Positions 7,543 through 16,212 of a DNA stretch of 64,000 nucleotides are shown piece by piece. The first letter of the stretch is position 1. Each line of letters begins with the position of its first letter. The stretch spans positions 1 to 64,000 of the forward strand of contig NZ_QTNQ01000014.1 in assembly GCF_018424695.1 (NCBI RefSeq), read 5' to 3'. The notes beneath the pieces were generated by a model. That model ran no database searches, was not told where the DNA came from, and worked only from the letters and a program-made list of their open reading frames with translations. The stretch comes from Vannielia litorea (GTDB lineage Bacteria; Pseudomonadota; Alphaproteobacteria; Rhodobacterales; Rhodobacteraceae). Both the position numbers and the translations under genes were made by a program.

Positions 7543-9425
7543 CAGAACGCCCTTTCTTCGATTGTGTCGGCCGCATCCCTGAACGCGGTCCAGTGTGCCT
7601 CGGCCGTCTCCCAGTCTCCGGCGCGCACGGCGGCACCGACCTGGGCCAATCGCTCGGCAAGTGCATAGACCTCTGGCCGACCGGCAAGGTTGGACATCGT
7701 GCTGGCATCGGCCGAGAGGTCCGCCGCGACCGTATCCGTCAGGAGCAGGATGTGCTCTGCGTCCCGCCGGGGCAGCAGCGTATCGATTGTCGAAGCGAAG
7801 GTCGTCAATTCAGAGAAGGCGAGGCGGAAGGACGTGTTCTCGGCATCGAAAGTCTCATAAGGCTCATCAGCTGAGCCCACCGCTTCGAGGTATGCGGTGA
7901 GGTCAGAGCGCTGGGCATCAGTGAGATCGAGCGATTTCGTCTCGTCGAACCAGTCCACGACAGCAGCGAGGGTCGGCAGCGATCCGTCGTGGAAGTATGG
8001 CGCAGTGTAGACCGTCCCGAGCAAGGTCGGCGTGTCGAATGCGCTCGCCCGCGCACCCTCGTAGGGCGGACTGGCGGACCCGATGTCATGCGCCTGACGG
8101 TCGAGGAAGTTGCCGTCCGGCACATGACAGCTGGCGCAGGAGCGGTCGCCGAGTCCCGCCAATGGCCGATTGAAGATCTCTTCGCCGCGCCGCGCGGCCT
8201 CCGGTGCTGCGTCTGTCAACCTGCCATCCGCAGCCAGCATCGAATTCTGCAGGAAGTCGAACTCCAGCATATAGGCCAAGAGCGCGTCGAGCATGAAGGG
8301 CGTCGGTTCGGCACCGCCGAATTCGTTGACGATCACGTTGCGGGTGAAGTCGCGCAGTGAAGCAAACCGACCGTCGCGGCCATAGGGCCCTGTGAAGCGC
8401 AGGCCGCGCAGGCTTGGGATATCGAGCGGGTCGTCTCGTCGGTCGTTGAAGATCGGATTGAAGAAGGCGCCGTCCACGTCGATTGCCCCGGGCTGATGGC
8501 TGGCGCCGGGAATGAACAGACGCTGGTTCACGTCCGAGCGATTGTGACAGGTTGAACAGGCGATCCCGAGGTCGCGCGCTGGGCTGCCGAAGATTTGCGC
8601 GCTGTCGAACAGCATGTCGCCGTAAGCGACAATCGGCAGATCGGTTTCATCGATGCCCTGCGCCTCGAAATTGAGGACGAGCCGGGGCAGGGGATCCTGG
8701 TCGAAGATGTCGGACCCCGGCGGCAGGCTCGGTGGCACCTCGATGTCGCGTCCGCTGATCACAGCCGTCTCAGGCAGCGGGCTGAGCTGCTGCCTCGGAG
8801 CGAAGTCGTCCACAAGATAGTTCTCCGCGAGATAGTCAGAGATCACCGCTCGTGCCGTGACCATCGTTTCGCGGTCTGGTGGCGTGGTGCCTGCTCCGAG
8901 AACACCGGCGGACCCTGTGCTACTGTTAAGTTCCAGCCAAGCAAGACCGATCCGGCGTGATGCCTTAGGATCGGCGGCGGCAACGCCGTCAGCGAAGGCG
9001 CGGTAGAGTTCGCGAGCGGTCCCGACCGCTTGCTGCGCGCGTGCCGGGTCGTCAACGTCCAGTGCGCGGCCCAGCTCTTCCTCGATCCTGAGCGCGATCA
9101 ACCTCGTCGCGGCGGCGAAGAGGGACTGTCGATCCCGTCGCGCCATTGCGTCCAGTAAAGGCCCGGTTTCGATGTCGCTTTTCTCACCCAACCAGGTCAG
9201 CGCGTCCGCGGAAAACTCCGAGTTTCGGTAAGGTTCGGACCAGGCGGCCTCGACGTCGTCCCAAGGTAGCGGCTCCAGATTTCCGAGAAACAACGTCAGA
9301 CGGTAGGCTGCCGCGTCCGGAAGCCATGGGGCTTCTTTCGCAGGTGTCGCGATGGCCGGCCCGAACGAGATCATCGCGCCGGCCAGAGAGAAAATCACGA
9401 ACCCAAGTAGCTTCCGGAACACCAT
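7542..9425 (-). CDS. Di-haem MauG/cytochrome c peroxidase-like protein with N-terminal extension
   Basis: Periplasmic di-haem c-type protein, 627 aa. The signal peptide runs to about residue 27 (ATPAKEA). The first 250 residues form a helical region unlike classical CcpA, with many A, E, D and R residues. The C-terminal half is MauG/CcpA-like: haem motifs CSTCH (C290-H294) and CASCH (C430-H434), with FNPIFNDRRDDPLDIPSLRG and TPTLLGTVYTAPYFHDGSLPTL, a typical pattern near the second haem. Typical CcpA proteins have about 330 residues, so this is nearly double. ATG 9425 is chosen because it yields the leader; longer frames add none. It heads the coupled operon with the PhnD/C/E genes. It may oxidise or release a ligand or metal for uptake, or detoxify peroxide (inference). 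Confidence 0.8.
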   Translation of the reverse strand: MVFRKLLGFVIFSLAGAMISFGPAIATPAKEAPWLPDAAAYRLTLFLGNLEPLPWDDVEAAWSEPYRNSEFSADALTWLGEKSDIETGPLLDAMARRDRQSLFAAATRLIALRIEEELGRALDVDDPARAQQAVGTARELYRAFADGVAAADPKASRRIGLAWLELNSSTGSAGVLGAGTTPPDRETMVTARAVISDYLAENYLVDDFAPRQQLSPLPETAVISGRDIEVPPSLPPGSDIFDQDPLPRLVLNFEAQGIDETDLPIVAYGDMLFDSAQIFGSPARDLGIACSTCHNRSDVNQRLFIPGASHQPGAIDVDGAFFNPIFNDRRDDPLDIPSLRGLRFTGPYGRDGRFASLRDFTRNVIVNEFGGAEPTPFMLDALLAYMLEFDFLQNSMLAADGRLTDAAPEAARRGEEIFNRPLAGLGDRSCASCHVPDGNFLDRQAHDIGSASPPYEGARASAFDTPTLLGTVYTAPYFHDGSLPTLAAVVDWFDETKSLDLTDAQRSDLTAYLEAVGSADEPYETFDAENTSFRLAFSELTTFASTIDTLLPRRDAEHILLLTDTVAADLSADASTMSNLAGRPEVYALAERLAQVGAAVRAGDWETAEAHWTAFRDAADTIEERAF

Positions 9426-9441
9426 GACCTCCAACAAAAAG

Positions 9442-9455
9442 TTAGCCGTGGCTAA
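9442..9455. promoter_or_regulatory. DtxR/MntR-type palindrome
   Basis: TTAGCC-GT-GGCTAA is a perfect inverted repeat of the DtxR/MntR class (half-site TTAGCC). It lies 17 bp upstream of the di-haem gene and about 58 bp upstream of mntR, in the only gap between the two divergent units. The MntR protein encoded next to it is the obvious candidate ligand. Confidence 0.75.
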
Positions 9456-9513
9456 TTTATCTACCCGAAGCAAACAAGTTGTCAATCCTTGTGTCTCAGG
9501 GCAGACTTGCGAA

Positions 9514-9984
9514 ATGACCAAGCCGCAATCCCATGAACGCGAGACCTTTGAACCTGTGGAACGCGCGCCGGAGGCGCAGGCGGAAGGCTTTGCGATCGTG
9601 CGGCAAGCGCATGAAAGCGAGATGGCAGAGGACTATGTGGAATTGATCGCGGAGCTGATCGAGACCCGCGGGGAGGCCCGACCGGTCGATATCGCCGAGC
9701 GACTCGGAGTGAAACCACCCACTGTCACGAAGAACATTTCACGACTCAGGAGCGCGGGCCTCGTTCGCCGAGAACGCTATCGAGCGGTGTTCCTAACCGA
9801 TGAAGGGCAGGCATTGGCCGAGAAGTGTCGGCGCCGGCACCGGATTGTAGTCGCGTTCCTTCTAAGCCTTGGGATCGATGAGGAGACCGCGGAACGCGAT
9901 GCGGAAGGAATTGAGCACCATGTGAGCGAAAACACCTTGAACGCATTTGAGCGTGCGTTGCGGAACGCCCAAAGCGGCGGTTAG
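9514..9984 (+). CDS. mntR: MntR-like manganese-responsive transcriptional regulator (DtxR family)
   Basis: DtxR-family repressor, 156 aa, close to the length of enterobacterial MntR. An unstructured N-terminal 30 residues precede a winged helix (RPVDIAERLGVKPPTVTKNISRLRSAGLV at about 57-85) and then the metal-binding dimerisation domain with RHRIVVAFLLSLGI, ERDAEGIEHHVSENTL. The E..H and E..EH residues are the usual metal ligands. There is no SH3-like third domain, as in MntR. The ATG at 9514 is preferred since upstream sequence overlaps the operator. It is divergent from the di-haem/ABC operon and probably represses it and itself when Mn is sufficient. Confidence 0.88.
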   Translation: MTKPQSHERETFEPVERAPEAQAEGFAIVRQAHESEMAEDYVELIAELIETRGEARPVDIAERLGVKPPTVTKNISRLRSAGLVRRERYRAVFLTDEGQALAEKCRRRHRIVVAFLLSLGIDEETAERDAEGIEHHVSENTLNAFERALRNAQSGG

Positions 9985-10235
9985 CCCCCATTCAAGCGTA
10001 AAGCACTACCTGCGTCGCGACGTGTCCGGGGCCGCGCATTCAATTTGCAACATTGGAGCAACTTGCCATCGCCCGAATGCAACACGTCGGAAGTGCCTCC
10101 GCTGGAAGATCCTGGCCCCAAGGCCCTCAAAGAAGAGACTGTCGCACTAACTTAGCGAAATGCGCGCTATTTCCCTTCAGCCAGTCCATCGCTTCATCGA
10201 ATGCCAGTGTCCAATTTCGGTGCCCGATCCAATGT

Positions 10236-11234
10236 TCAGAGCGCATAGACGATGGTCACGACGGTAATCATGACAATCATGAACATGGCGAATGCGCCGA
10301 GGGCGAGGGTACGGCCCATGTCCCGGTTCGGCTTCTCCACTTTCAGACGCAGTTCCTCCGCGGTTTCCGGAAACTCGAGCGCCGCCGCATTCGATTTGCG
10401 CATGAGTTCGTAGCGGGAAGTCCAACGCCGTTCCTCCGCCGCGTTCCAGCCGTTCAGCACCAGGATGATTGCCACGATGAGAACCATCGACGACGGGACC
10501 CAGATTACGTAGCCGCCGATTGTTTCGTCAGCCAGGGCGCGAAGTCGACCACCGTTGGCTGCGATGATTTCTGATCCATAGAGAGGCACCTCTTTGAGCG
10601 TTGTCAGGGAGCCCAGAAAGATGTTGGAAACGATCACCACGAACCCTGACATCAGTCGAGCACCGCGCCGCGCTCCTTCAGGCGGATCACGCGGATCGAA
10701 CAGCATAGCAAAGTACCAAAGCCCCGCTAGCGCCATTGACAGATGTGCCAGCGCCTCAACCGCCGCAATACGTTGTGCAAGGGCGTAGATCACCGGGATT
10801 TGCCAGACGAAAAGCGCGCCAATCAACAGGGAGGTGGCAGATGCAGGAAGCGCCAAGAATCGCGGGATGCGCGCGCGTCCAATCAGGGCAAGGCGTCGGC
10901 GCCATTCCCTTTTCAACCCGGCTTGAAGGACAAGCCAGGGCTGAGAAACCGCGATGAGAAGGGGTCCTGCCAGTCGCAGAAGAAGATGCTCGGCCTGGTG
11001 TACCGAAAACAGACTGTGCCCCAATGGCGGGAGCGGCCCATTCGTCGCGACGAGGACGGCCGCGAGGCCGACAAAGAAGACGGTTCGACGCCAGCCAGAA
11101 ACCCTTCCGAGACAGCGAGCGTGTATTTTGAGCCCACGCAAAAACAGCCATGCTGTAATGCCGACAACAATGAGCGACACCGGTGACAGCGCATCGCCGA
11201 AAGGGTCGTAAAGAAGGAAGAGGTTCGTGATCAT
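10236..11234 (-). CDS. ctaG: Cytochrome c oxidase assembly protein, caa3-type CtaG
   Basis: Polytopic inner-membrane protein of the CtaG_caa3 family, 332 aa, with about seven to eight hydrophobic segments. The family is tied to copper insertion and assembly of haem-copper oxidases. Diagnostic pieces include HSLFSVHQAEHLLLRLAGP and LAHLSMALAGLWYFAML. A longer hydrophilic loop (residues about 260-300) precedes a final helix. The ATG overlaps the stop of the penicillin-acylase-like gene (ATGA). It closes the long minus-strand gene run that also encodes two SCO proteins and PCuAC, which supports a role in copper delivery. Confidence 0.85.
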   Translation of the reverse strand: MITNLFLLYDPFGDALSPVSLIVVGITAWLFLRGLKIHARCLGRVSGWRRTVFFVGLAAVLVATNGPLPPLGHSLFSVHQAEHLLLRLAGPLLIAVSQPWLVLQAGLKREWRRRLALIGRARIPRFLALPASATSLLIGALFVWQIPVIYALAQRIAAVEALAHLSMALAGLWYFAMLFDPRDPPEGARRGARLMSGFVVIVSNIFLGSLTTLKEVPLYGSEIIAANGGRLRALADETIGGYVIWVPSSMVLIVAIILVLNGWNAAEERRWTSRYELMRKSNAAALEFPETAEELRLKVEKPNRDMGRTLALGAFAMFMIVMITVVTIVYAL

Positions 11235-13168
11235 TCGCTCTGGCCCTCGCTCATCCGAGGACTGACCGAGGTAGCCGGTGTGAGTCGCGAGAACCCGGAA
11301 GCGCCGCCACGGGCCAATGACAGATCGGTCGACATGGCCAAGTATTCGCCTTGTATCCACGAAAGAAAGAGATTGTCGTAGAACCGAGATAGCGGATGTC
11401 CCGACTGTCCGGCGGGCGCGATGTAGTATGATCCCGCTTCTTCCGATATCGACATGACCGCCTGAAAATTGCTTCCGGCATTCACAAGAAATGGACCGTC
11501 TTCTTCGAAACCAAATGACGTCGAGAATTGCGTAAAGGGATCGCCTGAAATCGGCGCTTGAAGGGACAGCAGGTCGGTCAGTAACCCACGCGAACTGATC
11601 GGCAACCACTGCATGTCCAAATTATGCTCTTCGCCCCAGCTCCAGGTCGAGGGATCGCGCCCGTATCGATCAACCAGCCAGCCAAGGGCATCATCCAGGG
11701 CCACGCGAACCTGCTCCTCGCAAGTCTCGCGAGGTGATGATGGCCGGATGTCGCACCAGATCGCGCTGCCGCGACGATCGCTGAGTACGGCATAAAGAAA
11801 GTCCGGGTTCGGACGGGACCAGAGTTGCTGCGCTGCCGGAAATTCGTCTTTCAAAATGCGCTGCTGCAAAGCCCGGACCCAAGTCCAGAACACCAGAGGT
11901 TCCGGCGAATAACGATCCATTTCGCCATTCCACGACGCAAGCATGTCCAGTAGCTCACGACGAATGTCGTCCGCATCGGTGCCTTCGATGCTGTCTCTGG
12001 ACGGCACGAACCAAAGCTCTTTCGCCATAAGGGGCAGGAGGGTTCGCGCCACGGAGCTTACGGTGTCCCTTTGAACACTGATGGCGCCTTCTGTCGAGAA
12101 GATCGATTGCCGTGCTTCAAGCTCCGCCAGTCGAATGTCGCGAAATGACGACGCCCGTACGGCTTCTTCTTTTGGCCATCTGGCAACGGTCACTCGATCA
12201 ATTGCCAATGCCTCCATGCGCTTCGGCAACATGTCTGCGGCCACTCCAATGACATTGGTCGCATCGGCAGAACGCGCGAACAGCTCCAGCATCGTCAGGA
12301 AATCTGCCGCCTGCACGGGTGATGCCCCCCCTGGCGCCTCCTCGTCTGGCACGGGAAGTGACCGGAAGGCCCAAGCGACGCGCGCGTTGCGACCAACTAT
12401 AACGAAAGGTACGCCCGGCATTGTGGCACCTATGACCGGGCCTGTCGAAAATTGAAGATCGGCGAGATACCATTCCGAGGGCAGCGACAGGGAACCGCTG
12501 ATATCGGCGGCGAGAATTGGCGTCCCGGTAGCGGTTCGCTCACCGTCTATCGCCCATGCATCGAGGCGTTGCTGCGGATCAGTGGCAAGCAATTCGGGCA
12601 ATCTCGGGCGATCCGTCGGTGCCAGAGCTCTCGACGTGCCTGGGACGCCGACCCATGCACTCCCCGGTCGCAGGCCATGCAGGAAAGACCGGGCAATCCT
12701 CAGGCTATCGCCGGGCGTCCAGGCGTCGATCAACCGTTCGTCTGCGATCAGCAGCTCCGGCGAGCCTCTGCCACGCCCGCCTTCCGACACAAGCTCGAGC
12801 CACGCATTGATGCCAGCGGCATAGGACGCGAGCGCATCTGAGACCGCTGGCGCAAAGGACAATGTCTCATCCGATGGCCAAGAAGCTTCGGCCATTCGCC
12901 TTGTCCTTAACAGCTGACCGAGCCTGTCTTGGGCATGAACGAAGCCGATCGCGAAGTAGACATCCGCGGCGGAACTCGCGGTAATGTGCGGGATTGCCGA
13001 GGAATCTCGCAGAATATCGACCGGTCCGTCCAGCCCTGCGACCGAGAAGTCCTCGTCGTAGTCGGGAACGGATGCGCTCAGCAGAAAATAGACCAACCCG
13101 GAACCAACCGATGCCGTGATGCAGATCGCCAGGAACCCGTACAGCAATATGTTGAAAAGACGTCTCAC
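11231..13168 (-). CDS. Penicillin acylase family protein, apparent pseudoenzyme
   Basis: Membrane-anchored (one N-terminal helix, residues about 7-32) member of the penicillin/AHL acylase Ntn-hydrolase family, 645 aa, shorter than the usual 750-850. Family landmarks are visible: VDILRDSSAIPHITA, IGFVHAQDRLGQLLRTRR, WAIDGERTATGTPILAADI, FVIVGRNARVAWAF. In active members the beta chain starts with a nucleophilic Ser in an SNxW motif. The aligned position here is L202-D203-A204-W205, and the usual DPH is replaced by DIS. Autocleavage and acylase activity are therefore doubtful. The frame is long and intact, so it is not a broken gene. Its position between a 55-aa membrane protein and ctaG suggests a structural or binding role (inference). 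Confidence 0.8.
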   Translation of the reverse strand: MRRLFNILLYGFLAICITASVGSGLVYFLLSASVPDYDEDFSVAGLDGPVDILRDSSAIPHITASSAADVYFAIGFVHAQDRLGQLLRTRRMAEASWPSDETLSFAPAVSDALASYAAGINAWLELVSEGGRGRGSPELLIADERLIDAWTPGDSLRIARSFLHGLRPGSAWVGVPGTSRALAPTDRPRLPELLATDPQQRLDAWAIDGERTATGTPILAADISGSLSLPSEWYLADLQFSTGPVIGATMPGVPFVIVGRNARVAWAFRSLPVPDEEAPGGASPVQAADFLTMLELFARSADATNVIGVAADMLPKRMEALAIDRVTVARWPKEEAVRASSFRDIRLAELEARQSIFSTEGAISVQRDTVSSVARTLLPLMAKELWFVPSRDSIEGTDADDIRRELLDMLASWNGEMDRYSPEPLVFWTWVRALQQRILKDEFPAAQQLWSRPNPDFLYAVLSDRRGSAIWCDIRPSSPRETCEEQVRVALDDALGWLVDRYGRDPSTWSWGEEHNLDMQWLPISSRGLLTDLLSLQAPISGDPFTQFSTSFGFEEDGPFLVNAGSNFQAVMSISEEAGSYYIAPAGQSGHPLSRFYDNLFLSWIQGEYLAMSTDLSLARGGASGFSRLTPATSVSPRMSEGQSE

Positions 13169-13192
13169 GTCGGTGCCATTTCGAAGCCCTTC

Positions 13193-13360
13193 TCATGCAA
13201 AGATGCGCAAGAGGACCACCGAGACGAAGTAGGTGAGAAGACCGAAGGCGATAGCCGAACTCGCCGCGTACTGGAGGATATCCAGCCGGTTTCCTTTTCG
13301 GCGTCGCGCCAGATATCCACCCCAGATCGCACCCGCGACAATGCCCGCGATTACCAGCAT
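13193..13360 (-). CDS. 55-aa membrane protein
   Basis: Small gene found by reading the gap between lnt and the acylase-like gene. It translates to 55 residues: a first hydrophobic helix (LVIAGIVAGAIWGGYLA), a basic loop (RRRKGNRLD), and a second helix (SSAIAFGLLTYFVSVVLLRI), ending in FA. The ATG overlaps the last 10 bases of lnt, and the stop lies 24 bp before the acylase-like start, the same tight arrangement as its neighbours. I do not recognise a family. Two helices joined by a positive loop suggest a small membrane subunit. Confidence 0.75.
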   Translation of the reverse strand: MLVIAGIVAGAIWGGYLARRRKGNRLDILQYAASSAIAFGLLTYFVSVVLLRIFA

Positions 13361-14934
13361 GACTTCGCCTCCGCTCTTGTTTTCTTGTTGTGCCGGTGTT
13401 TGCCGCCAAGACCCGCAGCCAGTCCTACGGCCCAGGTTACGAAGATGAGAGCCAGCAGCGTCCAGTCGCCGAAGCGCGCATAGAGCGTTGGCTGATGAGC
13501 GAAGGGCAGAGCCGCATCGATGACGCCGGTTTCTCCGGTGCCGAGCCGCGCGACGAGGTCACCGTTTGCGTCGATGACCGCTGAGATTCCTGTGTTTGCG
13601 GCCCGGACGATGGGAAGCCCTTCCTCGACGGCGCGCATGCGTGCAGAGGCGAGGTGCTGCTCAGGTCCGATGCTGGTTCCGAACCAGGCATCGTTGGTCG
13701 CATTGAAAATCCAGTCCGGCCGGAACAGGCCGTCAACGACATGGCCCGGAAAGATGATCTCGTAGCAGATGGCCACGGCAACCAGCGGCACCCCCGGCAG
13801 TGCCAGCGTGCGCGGCCCCGGTCCGGCCGTGAAGTCCCCCAGACCCTCCGTCAGACGTTCGATCGGCAGCCAGCCTTTGAACGGTACATACTCGCCGAAG
13901 GGAACGAGACGGTGCTTCGCGTACCCGGTCAGGATCACGCCGGTCTGGTCAAAGGTTTGGACGGTATTAAAGTAGCGCGTGCCTTCTTCTGTCGAGACGC
14001 GATCGGGTACGCCTGTCAGGAGCAGGCTTCCATCCGGCAGGGCAGCGGCGATGCGCGAACGCGCCTCGACGTCCTCATCGAGAAAGCCCGGGAAGGCGGT
14101 TTCGGGCCAGAGCAGGATGTCGACGGGGCCGGGAAGAGTCGAGAGGTCCAGATAGCGCGTGAGCGTCGCCTCCCGGTTTTCGGGCGCCCACTTTTCCTGC
14201 TGGGGAACGTTGCCCTGAACGATCCTCAAATCGAGCCCCGGCGGGCTTGACGGCTCGAGCTGGAGCCGCGCCACGCCGGCGGACCAGGTCGCCACAACGA
14301 TCCCAACGCCGAGCAGGCTGATGCTCCAGCGCGGGCGCACCTCCGCCAAAAGGGCCGGCGCCGGAAGAGTGCCGACGAGAATTACGAGAAAGCTCAACCC
14401 AAAGCTTCCGACCCACGCGGCCGGTTGCCGCAAGGCCGCGTAGTCGACGAGCGCATAGCCGGCGAGGTTCCAGGGGAAGCCCGTGAGCACATGCCCTCGT
14501 AGCCACTCTGCCGCCGTCCAGCAGGTCGCGAACACGAGACAGGCCGTTACGCCTCCGATCGCACGGCGTCGTGCGACGCCGGCGAAGAGCGCTGCCGCTA
14601 CGGCCGGAAACATGGCCAGTCCGGCGGACAGTCCCGCGACGGCGGGTATCGCCATTGCACCGAACCGCTCGGCATCCACGTAGAAACTCTCCACGATCCA
14701 TGAGAGTCCGAAACCGAACTGCCCGAGACCGAACGCCCAGCCGACAAGTGCTGCCTTGGCGACCGGGAGATGCCGGAGGAGGACAAGGAGGGTGGCGTAG
14801 GCAACGGGGACAAGCAGGAGGATCGAGAACGGAGGGAGGGTCAGAACTGCAACGCCACCGGCTACAATGGCCGCCATCATGCGCGATGGCAGGAAAATCA
14901 CCGGTTCCCGGGACAGCGTCCAAAACAGCGTCAT
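13351..14934 (-). CDS. lnt: Apolipoprotein N-acyltransferase
   Basis: Inner-membrane enzyme adding the third acyl chain to lipoproteins, 527 aa, with about six to eight N-terminal helices followed by a periplasmic nitrilase domain. The catalytic triad is readable: Glu278 (WPETAFPG), Lys340 (YAKHRLVPFGEYVPF) and Cys390 (ICYEIIFPG). The pattern NATNDAWFGTSIGPEQHL is diagnostic. I chose ATG 14934 because it overlaps the lspA stop in ATGA; a GTG at 14943 is also possible. It follows lspA directly in a metal-type promoter unit, so it is likely an accessory copy (inference; the chromosomal copy is not in this window). Confidence 0.93.
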   Translation of the reverse strand: MTLFWTLSREPVIFLPSRMMAAIVAGGVAVLTLPPFSILLLVPVAYATLLVLLRHLPVAKAALVGWAFGLGQFGFGLSWIVESFYVDAERFGAMAIPAVAGLSAGLAMFPAVAAALFAGVARRRAIGGVTACLVFATCWTAAEWLRGHVLTGFPWNLAGYALVDYAALRQPAAWVGSFGLSFLVILVGTLPAPALLAEVRPRWSISLLGVGIVVATWSAGVARLQLEPSSPPGLDLRIVQGNVPQQEKWAPENREATLTRYLDLSTLPGPVDILLWPETAFPGFLDEDVEARSRIAAALPDGSLLLTGVPDRVSTEEGTRYFNTVQTFDQTGVILTGYAKHRLVPFGEYVPFKGWLPIERLTEGLGDFTAGPGPRTLALPGVPLVAVAICYEIIFPGHVVDGLFRPDWIFNATNDAWFGTSIGPEQHLASARMRAVEEGLPIVRAANTGISAVIDANGDLVARLGTGETGVIDAALPFAHQPTLYARFGDWTLLALIFVTWAVGLAAGLGGKHRHNKKTRAEAKSCW

Positions 14935-15413
14935 GGACCGCACCTGGGCCGTCGCGTGATCATCGGCGCGACAAGAAGCAATCCGACGCCGCCGACCACG
15001 AAGACGTCAGCCATGTTGAAGGCTGGCCAGTGCGCGGCGCCGGCGTAGAAATCGAGGAAATCGGTCACGGCCCGGAACCTGAGGCGGTCCAAGACGTTGC
15101 CGAAGGCGCCGCCGATGATCGCCCCGTAGGCAAGCGCCTCGATCCCGTCCCGGGTGCGCAGCATCATGATCACAAGCCATGCGCACACGGCAAGAGCGAG
15201 CACCACGAGGCTCCACCACGGCGCGCCGCCCAAAAGTCCGAAGGTCACGCCATCGTTCCGATGGAACGTGAGGTTGAATCCGGGAAACACGGGAACACCA
15301 GCGCTCAGGACGCTCGCATTCGTGACGACGATGGCCTTTGTAACCTGATCGATCGCGAAAGCCGCGACGGCAGCCAACATGCCGATCACCGGCGGTCTTT
15401 CGGCTGACAACAT
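14931..15413 (-). CDS. lspA: Lipoprotein signal peptidase (signal peptidase II), PbrC-like context
   Basis: Four-helix aspartic peptidase that removes the signal peptide of diacylated prolipoproteins, 160 aa. Conserved parts: FAIDQVTKAIV, the FHRNDGVTFGLL loop, GAFGNVLDRLRFRAVTDF with catalytic Asp118, and FNMADVF with Asp136. ATG 15413 lies just after the ZIP gene stop; a longer start at 15434 overlaps that gene and is possible. In Cupriavidus the lead operon includes an LspA homologue (PbrC), and here too lspA sits in a unit with a Zn/Cd/Pb-type promoter. Confidence 0.92.
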   Translation of the reverse strand: MLSAERPPVIGMLAAVAAFAIDQVTKAIVVTNASVLSAGVPVFPGFNLTFHRNDGVTFGLLGGAPWWSLVVLALAVCAWLVIMMLRTRDGIEALAYGAIIGGAFGNVLDRLRFRAVTDFLDFYAGAAHWPAFNMADVFVVGGVGLLLVAPMITRRPRCGP

Positions 15414-15417
15414 TGCC

Positions 15418-16200
15418 TCACCCCAGCCAGACATCGAGAAACAGCATCAGGACAAGACCGATCGACAGTCCGAGCGTTGCCTTGTTCTGATGTCCGCTGC
15501 GATGGGTCTCGGGGATGATTTCGTGGCTGATGACATAGAGCATCGCGCCGGCGGCGAATGCCAGCCCCCAGGGCAGCAGCGGCTCCGACAGCGTGATGAT
15601 ACCCGCCCCGAGCAACCCGCCGATCGGTTCGACCATGCCGGTGAGGGCCGCAATGCCCCAGGCGCGCAGCTTCGCGTATCCTTCACCCATGAGCGACACC
15701 GCCACCGCCAGACCCTCGGGCGCGTTCTGCAAGCCGATACCGATGGCGAGTGGGAGGCCACCTTCCATGCCACCGGAACCGAACCCGACCCCGACCGCAA
15801 GACCCTCGGGAAAGTTGTGGATCGTGATTGCGATGATGAAGAGCCAGACCCGCCGGAGCGACGCGGCGTCCGGGCCTTCGCGGCCCGTTCTGAAATGCTC
15901 GTGCGGCAGCTTCTCGTTCATCAGGGCAACGGCAGCCATGCCCAGAAGGATTGCGATGCAGACGATGGCCGCGGGCGCTGCCCCGTTGTCGAACCGTGGC
16001 TCGGCCGCGTCCAGCGCGGGAATGATCAGCGAGAAGAACGAAGCTGCGAGCATCACGCCAGCCGCAAAGCCGAGCGACAGGTCGCGGGTGGCGCGTGAAG
16101 GGATCCGCCCGACCAGCACGGGGACTGCCCCGACGGCTGTCAACGTGCCGGCGGCCAGGCTTCCGAGAAAGCCGAGCATGATCGGGGACAATTGATCCAT
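15418..16200 (-). CDS. ZIP family metal transporter (GufA-like)
   Basis: Inner-membrane divalent metal transporter, 260 aa, about eight helices. The ZIP metal path is visible in helix 4 and 5: HNFPEGLAVG and QNAPEGLAVAVSLM, plus SHEIIPETHR near the C-terminus, a GufA-type signature. A short His-containing loop (KLPHEHFR) lies between helices 3 and 4. ZIP proteins usually bring Zn or Fe into the cytoplasm; in a resistance operon it may move metal between compartments or feed the regulator. It is 12 bp downstream of the DUF411 gene and 4 bp upstream of lspA. Confidence 0.88.
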   Translation of the reverse strand: MDQLSPIMLGFLGSLAAGTLTAVGAVPVLVGRIPSRATRDLSLGFAAGVMLAASFFSLIIPALDAAEPRFDNGAAPAAIVCIAILLGMAAVALMNEKLPHEHFRTGREGPDAASLRRVWLFIIAITIHNFPEGLAVGVGFGSGGMEGGLPLAIGIGLQNAPEGLAVAVSLMGEGYAKLRAWGIAALTGMVEPIGGLLGAGIITLSEPLLPWGLAFAAGAMLYVISHEIIPETHRSGHQNKATLGLSIGLVLMLFLDVWLG

Positions 16201-16212
16201 TCGTCAGGTGTC

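Noticed and set aside
9985-10235. Possible RNA gene or IS end between mntR and ctaG
   Set aside because: No convincing hairpin, terminal repeats or transposase fragment; simply a convergent-gene gap.
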